DNA of 64,000 nucleotides from NCBI GenBank assembly GCA_963920705.1, contig OY987226.1, forward strand, positions 4,838,501 to 4,902,500, read 5' to 3'. The position numbers were made by a program, and so were the translations under genes. Positions 54,197 through 64,000 of the stretch are shown piece after piece. The DNA is from Odiellus spinosus. Taxonomy: Eukaryota > Arthropoda > Arachnida > Opiliones > Phalangiidae. Within the stretch, counting starts at the first letter, position 1, and every line of letters begins with the position of its first letter. The notes under the pieces were generated by a model. The model was not told the DNA's origin, ran no database searches, and saw nothing but the letters and a program-made list of their open reading frames with translations.

Positions 54197-55663
54197 GTAA
54201 TATTAACTACATATAACTGTTGAGTATACGTTTATTAATGTACGTTAAGGGGTCATCCGCACTCTTAAACGGCGCCCCGTACGACAAAACGTCATAGAAC
54301 ATTTTCGTCTTAAAATGATTCTTAAAACCCACTGTAGCTCGATCCTACCATCATTTTCGAAACACCAAACCTATACATGCACACCAACAAATGATATTTG
54401 AATATATTTATTTTATAATCCTGAAACGTGTGGCTTAATCCATCAAGATGTCATAGACAACATACAGTTTTGAAATGAGGTATGAAAGGAATATAACGTT
54501 GAGTACTTTATTGGCAATCATGCAGAAAATATTGGAGATCAGTCCCGCCGTCGGATCAAAGCGCGAACCACGCCTAAAGGATACCCTGGCAATCCACCCT
54601 AGAAATTGCTCTAAATCCGGACTTGATCTATCTCTCTCTCTATCCTTCGGTTTCCTAAAGCTAGCTATATATGGCGTCATCAACATCATACGCCCATGAA
54701 CAACTTCTGACGGAGCCCACCCACCAAATTTGGGAGTAACTCCCGTTACACGAGCTAGATTAACAATGGATTAGCGATAGACGGTTTTACACCCTTTTCT
54801 CCAAGTATATTTTCTTCGTAATAAAAGAAAGCCGACTTCTCCATTGGGTCGATTCGCAATCAGCCGAATCTCCTACGATCGACATTCGGCATTCTCATTC
54901 GAAAGACTAATTTAATTTCAACCTAACTTAAAGAAACAGAACTAATCGAATGCGTATGATAAAAATTAATATAAGTATTAATCGTTGTCCGATTTCATTG
55001 TAAATGGTCTTATTTTAAAGATTTCATTGAGTTTTACTATAGAATATCGTAAAATATCGTGAGGGTGTCACGGGTTTTTCACGAATTTCAATAGAAAGCG
55101 AGTATCATTTTCGAAAAGATCGAAATTAAGAAAACATTAGATTTTGTAAGCATTTCCACATCATTAATAATAATAATTTAAAATAACCGAAATTAAATGT
55201 TTTAAAGAAAAAATTCTACGCATTTTGAATAGGCCTATAAGACTTGTACTTAAATTAAAAACAACTCTGCAGAGCCGTCCAAAAATAAACCTTCAATCAC
55301 AAACATCCGAAATAACATTTATATTTACCTCAACGAAACATTCCCCGTTATATATAAATGACCAATCATATAACAATACATTTCTATGAGCATCAAACCG
55401 TGTTTACGCTTAAACGCACAATAAAACCTATAATTTAAGCTATGGCCTCAAAAACATATCAAACCTAATAAGTAAATTATACGATGAGGTATAATGTAAT
55501 AATGAACACCCTTATATATAAAAATAAGTTCAATTTCAGCTCAAGCTAAAGGATGCCAATATACCTAAAACCAAAAGGGGACAGAAAGTTTCAATCCCCT
55601 TTTGCTAAAACTATACAATGAGATAACGGTTAGCGCAAATTTTTACGACCTGACAAATAAAAG

Positions 55664-56002
55664 CAGAAACCGATGAAACCCTCATTTGAAGTCTATTACT
55701 CCCTGGTCTTGTCTACCCCTCTCTGTATGGGTTAGTTTCAAAAAGCGCGATTCGTACGCCTCCTAACGGTAGATATTTTCGGAGCGGGAGTTCGTCGAGC
55801 GAATATCTCTAGCAGCCTTGGAGTTCGTCAAAAAAACGTCGTTGTTTGTGGAGAGAGAGAATTTCCAATTTTCCGTATAGACAGGGGGTATGAAGTAGAA
55901 CCCCTCCGATCTAGTAAAATTGACAATTTTACCCATGCAGAGAGGAGCGCTATATCGAACATTAGAGTAGTAGACTTCATAGGAGGGTTTCATCGGCTTC
56001 TG
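55664..56002 (+). mobile_element. MITE family 1, copy 7
   Basis: 339 bases, left end CAGAAACCGATG, right end CATCGGCTTCTG, perfect 7-base duplication ATAAAAG. Confidence 0.9.
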
Positions 56003-56224
56003 ATAAAAGTGAAATAAACTACATTATGTTACAATTTGAGTTGACAGCAGACACAAAACTATGGGATTCTTATATCCTAATGTAAAAACAAATACAATGA
56101 GGTAACAGTTTGCACACACTAATAATTCAAGATTATTATTAATTAGCATGGTCCATTTATCTCAAAGTTTCAACAAAAAAATTAAATAACTTCTCGTGTA
56201 TCTTTGTACCAAGTGTTTCGAATA

Positions 56225-56605
56225 AACCTTTGTGTTGAAGCGTTCTTAAAAAACTTCCAAAATGAAAATATGTCAAAAACAGATAGGTAAATTTTTTCCC
56301 CGATTGTTTGTTTTGGAACCTAATTAACGATAATTTAGATACGAAAGGACTTTCTGGAGTAAGTACTTTTACGAAAAAGACAGCGCGAAAGCGACTGTAT
56401 CACGTGCTAGAAGAATCAACTGTAGGCCCTACACAAAGCCAGGCGATCATGGCGATGACTTATAGCATCGCTTAAAATTTTGATTTTAAAAATTTCAAAA
56501 ATGGTGATTATAAAATGTATTTTTACTGTCGCGGTAAAATTTTTCTATGAGATACGTATGTATATTTTAAATCGTTTTAAAAAGACCTTTCCGAAAATCT
56601 CACTC
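56225..56605 (+). repeat. TTAA family 3, partial copy
   Basis: Holds the internal blocks AAGTACTTTTACGAAAAAGA, AGCGCGAAAGCGACTGTATC and CACGTGCTAGAAG, with both termini missing or degraded. Confidence 0.5.
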
Positions 56606-57517
56606 TAACTAACCGAGTTGAAATATTAATATCCCTCCACCATACCTTTGTACCTGCTCTTATATTGAACTGATATACGCGTATGTGTATCCACCCTGTA
56701 AGAATGAATACAGATAATACTGAAGCTGCATTTCAAACCATATGCTTATTTCTATCTCCTAGTAGTATTTTCCTCATTACACCTTCCTTCTCGAATAGGG
56801 ATTACAATTGCGAAGCAAAACTTCAACCACCCACCCAAAGGTCGTGAGCGAGGGTTGCGGTTATTCCCTCTCGAGCAAAAACCGCGCTGTAATGCTGTAA
56901 TTAGCCCCCTGAGTGGGTATATAATCGGAATATGAATGTATATAATCGAAGCTACTAATATTTATACATAGCCCAATGCACACCCATCATGTATGGCGTC
57001 TGCTCTACCCGTAAATCAGCGCTTCTCTATAATATGACAAGATGGCCAAGTGCGTGGTAACCTCATTTTGTTACCATCTATAATATCCTCTACGAGTCTT
57101 AAAAAATTATCACAACCAAGGCTTAGGAATAATACCAGGAAATCTTCCCAAAAATATGCTTTACAAACTCTACTAGAATGATATTAGCTGGGGAAGGAGC
57201 TAAGAAACGTGACGTCAATATTGAAGGGTATGCTGATAATCACCAAAAACCTCCAATACGTCTAAGTTTCTTAAGATCGCGACAACCCAAAAGTATAAAA
57301 TTTTAAATATGGCGTTTTAATAGTATTATAAAACTAAAAATGTAATAGGCATCCGAAAAAACTAATGACAAACTCAATTAAAAAGGTTTAAGGAACCAAT
57401 TCGAAATTAAATATTGGAAATAAAGTTATTTCCCAAGTCCACCGCCAGGTTAGTTACTTAAGCCACGTTTTCAAGCAAGTTTTTTTTTTGCTAAGGTAAA
57501 TTTACTATAGATATGAC

Positions 57518-57854
57518 CAGAAGCCGATGAAACCCTCCTATGAAGTCTACTACTCCAATGTTCCATATAGCGCTCCTCTCTGTATGGGTAAAATTCCCAA
57601 TTTTACGAGTTAGAAGGGGTCCTACTTCATCCCCCCTGTCTACGGAAAATTGGCAATTCTCTCTCTCCACAAACGACGACGTTTTTTGGACGAACTCCGA
57701 GGCTGCTAGAGATATTCGCTCGACGAGCTCCCGCTCCGAAAACATCTACCGTTAGGAGGCGTACGAATCGCGCCTTTTGAGAATAACCCATACAGAGAGG
57801 GGTAGACAAGACCCGGGAGTAATAGACTTCAAAGGAGGGTTTCATCGGCTTCTG
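57518..57854 (-). mobile_element. MITE family 1, copy 8
   Basis: 337 bases in reverse orientation, CAGAAGCCGATG ends, perfect 7-base duplication ATATGAC. Confidence 0.9.
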
Positions 57855-60800
57855 ATATGACGAAATATTTTAATTGTAAGCGCGCCTTTGGACATTCAGC
57901 GGCGATATCTCCATTGTTCGTGATTTTCCACGAGTTAACTCATACCTCCCCCTCCCAAAGGGGATTTCTTATATCCTCCTGCTTAAAGTGGTAATCCATT
58001 TTCACCACTACACTACTACAAAATATAAATAATAGTAGTTAACTAAATAATTTGAGTGGTTGATCCGAGTAAAATCGGGGCAAAGCGGTGTAGGTAAGAG
58101 GTGCTACCATCATCTCATGGGGTCAATTTCCAGGGCACCCCTCTAATACGTTCTCCCTCTCTACTGGATAAATTTTACCAGCTGGAAAGCGGTCCCTTGA
58201 GAGAAAGGGAGATAGAGCGAGACTATAGTGTAGGAGAGAAACACCTATGGAATTTTTTTTATCGATATTTCCTGTTTTATACATATAGACTTCAGGAGAG
58301 TTAAGATTGATTGAGAGAATTTCAAGGAAGTGAAAAAGTTTTACGTAAATTTTAATAAATTGTTAGTGAGTAAGCAAAGTTCAAAGTTCTTCTAATTAGT
58401 CTATGGATGGATGGCAAATTAAATTTAAAGGGAACTTTTTAAATTGGTCAATTTGCTTTTTAAATTTGTCAAATTTAGAATTGCTAACTGGTAATTAGCT
58501 AGTGTTAAACATTTATCGAAACTGAATCAGCTAGGCTCACAGCTTACACTGTGAAAGCGTTTAGATTATAAAAATCAACTATTCGTGATATTAATTGCGT
58601 TAATTAATGAATTTGATCAAAGATATATATGGGTGAACCAGACTTTTTTGTATTCGACCTTTCGAAAAGGGTTAAAAATAGTTCCAAAGTCTCCGCGAAT
58701 GCGGCTTAAGTTTGGGTGTAATTAAAAGTCTTACTTACGAAGAATTGGTCAGGACCGAAACTTCAGGCAAAAGGACTTGGAAACAGGTAACCTGTATCAA
58801 ATAAAAAAACAACGGAATTCGGATTAGCAAAAGATTGGCAAATTATATATGGAACAAAGAACTGGATTAAAGGGAATATAAACCAAGTAACTAGCGCTGA
58901 TTTTCAGTGACGTAGTGGCGGGAATGACAATTTATTTTATACCATCTACCACCTTGGCTTCATACTCCCTTTAAGCTATCATAAGGCTGAAAACACTCGT
59001 GGGAAGCTTATACCTTTGGACGTGCAGCAATCATCTCTAATTTTTACTGAAAAAGATCTTGAATTCGGCCAAGAAAACTGAAATTAAAATTCTCGCCTTT
59101 ATCTTGAAAACGCGATTATTTTGCGCGCGAATCTACGCGTTTAACCGGCGCGAAAGTAAATTAGTTACTTACTCGACCCCGACGTCATAGTACTTTGACA
59201 ACGAGGTCAAGGGTTAGTAAACCTTAATCATTAATCCTAACGTATGCAGGCGAAGGGGGCTAACCGCGACATGGGTAGTGCCGCCTGGTAAGCTTAATTC
59301 TAAGGTGTGGTTAGTAAACTTAATTATTGTAGCCAAAAAAAACCTTCCGAGTTCCCTCAACATAACGTCAAATTTGACCGCGATTGTTAGAACTAAAGCT
59401 ACGAGCAACGTCCACGTTAGGGACGCAACTCGACCTCGGAAGTAAAAAAAACCCGACCAATTTGGGGATTATTTTTAATTCCCACGAAGAACTATAAACA
59501 ATGCAACAATAAAAAATGATACCGCTCGCTGGTTTGATTCGCGACCAACGCGTCGCGACCCTAGTTTGGTCACGAACCCACATGGCGCTCGGTATCCTAA
59601 AATTAACGGGCCTAATTAGGGCAGTCTCGAAGTTTTCGATCTCCCACGCAATCGATTGAACTCAAGCGTTGCGCCCTTTCTCTTGGATCCCCCGCGGCAG
59701 TCACCTTGAGATGAAAACATTTTACACTTTGACCCTATCAAGGAAGCTAGCCTCCACCGCGCTTCGCCCAAAAACGGCGGACTCTTCGCCCGCCATTAGT
59801 GGACGAATCCCCAAACCACAGTTAAACAGTTCTAAGCATAACCGAAATAGGAATTAACCTATTCGGCAAAAACATCATTGAAGAATCCAGCGACGGTTGA
59901 AAATGTTGATGAGAAAGGGCGAGAATGAACATACATTGAACCTTAGAAAAAATATCCTCGAGACTGCCATTGAAAAAATAATTAGAGGGAAACCCTCCTT
60001 AAAACTAAAAACAGAAAAAGGTGACTCTACAAGTACCTATCACTAATCCTAAGAAGCTCGTATTAATTTTAATTTTAAGTTACGTTAATTTTAATTTATT
60101 GTTAATTTACTGTTAAGTTAAAATCTAGGTCTAAGAGCCCCAAAAAAAGGATATATTTCGTCGCTGCCGACGTTAATTTTAAGCTAAAGAGTCACCAACA
60201 AAACGAAATATGACCTTTAGGTCTAAAACTTTAGCTTACGCGCGAAGGTCTGGAAGTTCTCGTTGCACAGACATCGTAAGATCATCTCCAATTAGTCACG
60301 ACGTGGGAACATAATGATTACTGAATCAACTGTAAATTAATCAGGCATATCATTCGGATTACGGGCGGCTAAGAATCAGGCATCCTGTTTCAAATAAAAA
60401 ATAGCCGATCTTGAGAATGACAAAATACAACATGGTTGGAAATAAGTTTGGATTTTCATAAAAATTAGTTATTTTACAGCGAATTTAAATACCGAAAATT
60501 AAATTATGTTAAATGAATAACTAATTTTAAGGCCGTTAAAATTACAAATATGATTATGTGATATTAAAAGGCATTAAAGATTTTGGGTTTTATATTACAG
60601 GGTATGAAAAAAACGGTTCCACTAATTTAAAACCTCGCGATAGAAAAGAAAGTGAAGCTTTGTTTGATTTTCATTATAAAATCTACTTTTATATTTCAAA
60701 CATCTGTCTATAGATGGACGTATATAAGAGCTATAGGTTTCAAAAGCGCAATTTTTGAACGAGTTTTCATTCGATGGGCCTCTTAACTATATACGGAGGT

Positions 60801-61022
60801 ACCTTTTCAATTGAACCGATATTTATATAACTCGCCAATATATATAATCATCCTCATCCCAGACTTTAATAGAAAATATTAAAAAAATTAGAGGAAGTCC
60901 TATTTCAGGAAATTATCCTGTGTTGGTTTTTGCCATTCTTCGACAACCAACTGCTTGATATTCTGTTATAAAAATCTTTATATATCGGTCAAAGTATTTA
61001 GCTTCTGGAAATTTCTATAATA

Positions 61023-61215
61023 TTAAAGTGAGGCTGTCAAGGATTTTTCATGAAATCAAAAAAGAAATTGAGTAGCATTTTCTGATACGAGTAACAAGGT
61101 CACTTTCGCGCAGTCTTTTTAGTAAAAGTACTTAATCCAGAAAGTTTAGCTACCTTTCGTATGAAAATTATCGTTAATTACGCTACAGAAATAAACTAAC
61201 TTCATGCTCCCTTTA
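61023..61215 (-). repeat. TTAA family 3, internally deleted reverse copy
   Basis: Starts TTAAAGTGAGGCTGTCAAGG; then the reverse complement of the internal block (GTCACTTTCGCGCAGTCTTT, AAAAGTACTTAATCCAG) follows, ending near CTCCCTTTAAAA. Confidence 0.6.
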
Positions 61216-62034
61216 AAATTGAGACCATTGACGCCCGTGGAAAAAAATTTGCATTTTAAATTAGAGTCCCCTAATTAGTCTTTTGCATTAAAACAAACGT
61301 TATTAGCCTCCGCCACCCTTCGACACACCGAGCAAATTATACCACGAACCCAAAACGTATGTATATGCTCTAATCAAGCCTCAATTATGTTAATAAACGA
61401 TTTAGGAAACGAATAGGTACTCGAATAAAAACGATCTATAGGGGAAAGTCCGTCTCCCCCTACTGCCTACGTAATAACCTCAAACCACACACAAAAGATT
61501 GAGAACAAAGACTGGCTACAGAATTGATTATAGACACGAAAAGAGCCGAACGCTCGAGCGCCCAACAGATGTTATTAAAAGAGAGGGAATCATCTTCGGG
61601 AAATGACATGGGATAGCGCGTCGATTGAGCCCCCTATAACAACGATATATTTGTTGCTGATTTTGATCGGTGTCAATAAGGCCCGCGAACACACAAAATT
61701 TAAAATCACATCTTAGCTAAGATGCGATGATTATTCTTAAAAGAAACTAATTAGTTAAAGCTAGGACTATTAGCAAATGAACCTGCAAGGTTGCTTGCCA
61801 CAGGTCAGTGGAAACCTGAAAATATCAGGGAATTTGATAATTGAGCCTAAAGACCCAAGGAAATTCATGGAATTTAAAAATTGTTCCAAAAGGTCAGGGA
61901 ATATTTTCATTTAACTCAGTAAAATATCTATTTGACTACAGCTGTAAATTTTTAAGGCAAATGTGCATACCGAAAATGCTAGTTAAATTAAAATTTTAAC
62001 TCCGTAAAGTAAATTAAACAACCTAAATTATTTA

Positions 62035-62884
62035 AATGAGGCTGTCACCCTTTTTTTCGAATAAATATGGATTATATTTTTAGTTTCATCATACTATTAA
62101 AACGCCTTATTCAAAATTGTTTACCTCTGGTTTGACGCGTTCTTAATCAACTTCCAAATGAAAGTGTCAAAAATTGATAGCTCGTTATTTTTAGATATAT
62201 ATGACGTATTTATTTCGAGAACGTAATTAAAGATAATTTTCATACGAAAGGACATTCTAGATTAAGTACTTTTACGAAAAAGACAGCGCGAAAGCAACCT
62301 TATAACGTACCAAAACGTGCAAAGAATCAAAAGTAGGCTCTACAATACCTACGCGACCATAGTACGATGATGTAGTATTTTTATTTTTAAAAATTTCGAA
62401 AATGGAGATTATAGAATATATGTTTTTACTGTTCCCGTAATTTTTTCTACGACATATCAGAAGTAGATGAAACCCTCCTTTGAAGTCTACTACTCTAATG
62501 TTCGATATAGCGCTCCTCTCTGTATCTGTAAAATTCACAATTTTACGAGATCGGAGGGGTCCTACTTCATACCCCCTGTCTACGGAAAATTGGAAATTCT
62601 CTCTCCCCACAAACGACGACGTTTTTTTGACGAACTCCAAGGCTGCTAGAGATATTCGCTCGACGAACTCCCGCTCCGAAAATATCTACCGTTAGGAGGC
62701 GTACGAATCGCGCTTTTTGAAACTAACCCATACAGAGAGGGGTAGACAAGACCCCGGAGTAATAGACTTCAAATGAGGGTTTCATCGGCTTCTGGACATA
62801 TGTATATATACTTTGAATAGTTTTTTAACGATTCCTTCGAAAATTCTACTCAATTTCCATTTGGAGTTCATAAAAAAACTGACA
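62035..62884 (+). mobile_element. TTAA family 3 element with nested family 1 MITE
   Basis: The left end is AAATGAGGCTGTCACCC, and the same internal blocks appear at 62255-62370. It is interrupted at 62458-62794 by family 1 copy 9. The right end is degraded. Confidence 0.65.
62458..62794 (-). mobile_element. MITE family 1, copy 9 (nested)
   Basis: 337 bases in reverse orientation, left end CAGAAGTAGATG, right end CATCGGCTTCTG, perfect 7-base duplication GACATAT. Confidence 0.9.
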
Positions 62885-63455
62885 GAATTTAACAAATTCT
62901 TAAATTTCGATAATTTTGAAATCTTGCGCGCCCTTTTGACATCGAAATAAAAAAGTTAAATAAGAGCGCGGGCTCTTATGACAATAAAGATGGGTGAGTT
63001 TAGAAGGTGGTACACTTTATAGACCCTCATGTAGGTAGACAGATCATCGATGATGGGTAACCGCTAGAGCTTGAAGAGACGAGGCTAATTTGTTCTTGGC
63101 ATGACAATAAAGAGGATCTATAGGAAAAGATAAAAAGGCCCTGGGGGCCCCCCCTGGTACGGGCTAACAGCTTTTTAAAAGATTGTAATAGGTCGGAAAA
63201 ACTAATGATAGAGCTTGTAAAAAGATTAATCGGAACACGCGCTTACAGCTAGACTCTATATGATCTTTTTTGGGACGTGAAACACATTGTGAAAGCTTAT
63301 ATACGAGACATCCCATCGAGTTAGGTTTTGAAACGAGCAACGGAAGCTCTAGAGGGGGGGATTTATACACGATTATGTATTACAATTATTTAATTTGTTG
63401 TATTAATTTATAATTTAATTTATAATTAAGGAAGGTGAAAAGGAATATCAATTTA

Positions 63456-63850
63456 AAGAGAGGTTGACATGGATTTTTCAGGAATAGCTCCAAATGGAAA
63501 TTGAGGAACATTATAATCGCTATTTTAGAAATTTTTAAGATAAAAATTCCCAGCAATACTACGTCATCGATATGGTCGTGAGCCTACAGTCGACTCTCCC
63601 GGGTTCTGGCACGTGATAAGCTAGCTTTCGCGCTGTCTTTTTCGTAGAACGCTTTTTGATTGGCTGCAGATGGAGTTTCAACCATTTTTTATTTTTTCGT
63701 ATTAAAATTAGTTCTGTCACGTGATAAGGTCGCTTTCATGCGGTCTTTTTCGTAAAAGTACTTAATATTTTATAGCGCTCTTTGATTGGCTGCAGATTGA
63801 GTTTCAATCATTTTTCAAATTTTTTTGCGTATTAAAATGGAGTTAGGCTT
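63456..63850 (-). repeat. TTAA family 3 reverse copy with internal duplication
   Basis: Starts near TTTAAAGAGAGGTTGACATGG. It then has two tandem, diverged copies (about 63610-63712 and 63717-63838) of a block with CACGTGATAAG, TTTCGCGCTGTCTTTTTCGT and TTGATTGGCTGCAGAT. No coding capacity. Confidence 0.5.
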
Positions 63851-64000
63851 AGCGAGCGAAAATCGCAACTTTGCTAATTAAGTTTAAATTAACGTTTTTT
63901 TATATGTTTTAAAGCTATAATCGATTAAAAATAAAATGTTAATAGTCTTCATTATCACTTTAAAGTGCTGTTATCAATATACTTTAGACATTTTAATTTT

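Larger units (their letters stand above)
50149..64000. other. Probable long first intron of the 49557 gene, rich in MITEs
   Basis: Nearly 14 kb without a supported exon. It contains five copies of MITE family 1, one of family 2, at least six TTAA-family copies or fragments, and one hairpin core. The region 59.1-59.9 kb is more GC-rich, but its frames match nothing I recognise. Intron status is an inference from the donor at 50149. Confidence 0.45.

Noticed and set aside
59100-59870. GC-richer stretch with frames on both strands, considered as a gene or transposon remnant
   Set aside because: No frame exceeds 71 codons, no domain was recognisable and no splice-linked model was convincing.
1-64000. 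tRNA, rRNA or snRNA genes
   Set aside because: Reading by eye for B-box-like GGTTCGAATCC and known snRNA cores found nothing convincing. A tRNAscan-SE and Infernal run would be decisive.

Overview
The window is AT-rich nuclear DNA of a multicellular animal, most likely an arthropod or another ecdysozoan; I cannot name the species. The evidence is GT/AG introns, AATAAA polyadenylation signals, TATA boxes, C2H2 zinc-finger genes, an Arkadia-type RING ligase and dense non-autonomous DNA transposons. There are no bacterial-style operons. I see no autonomous transposase, tRNA, rRNA or CRISPR array.

Layout. 0.4-0.8 kb (minus): a two-exon gene for a small disordered protein. 3.0-7.9 kb (plus): an eleven-exon RNF111/Arkadia-like SUMO-targeted ubiquitin ligase of about 876 residues, rebuilt exon by exon with consistent phases. 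8-14 kb: AT-rich DNA without recognisable genes. 14.1-19.6 kb: a tandem segmental duplication carrying two C2H2 zinc-finger genes. The second gene has a one-base deletion that removes its last finger and its SUMO-motif tail.

20.0-32.7 kb (plus): five paralogues whose proteins start with a signal peptide and continue into a MATH (TRAF-like) domain. Four of them also carry a degenerate BTB/POZ fold. This is the SPOP/TDPOZ architecture, normally a nuclear or cytosolic Cullin-3 adaptor, apparently redirected into the secretory pathway. The four share seven cysteines at matching positions and have N-glycosylation sequons. One carries 19 consecutive six-residue repeats, each with a sequon, inserted in a MATH loop. 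This cluster is the most novel system in the window.

32.7-64 kb: mostly non-coding. It contains the first coding exon (49.6-50.1 kb) of a Ser/Pro-rich, possibly transcription-factor-like gene whose remaining exons I could not find. The rest is filled by MITE-like elements. Three families share CA(A)GAA-type termini and 7-bp target duplications (13 insertions with perfect duplications). There is also a TTAA-flanked family often interrupted by them, a hairpin family, a long-TIR family that recurs throughout the window, and single hAT-like, Mutator-like and Tc1-like candidates. The nesting gives a relative insertion order.
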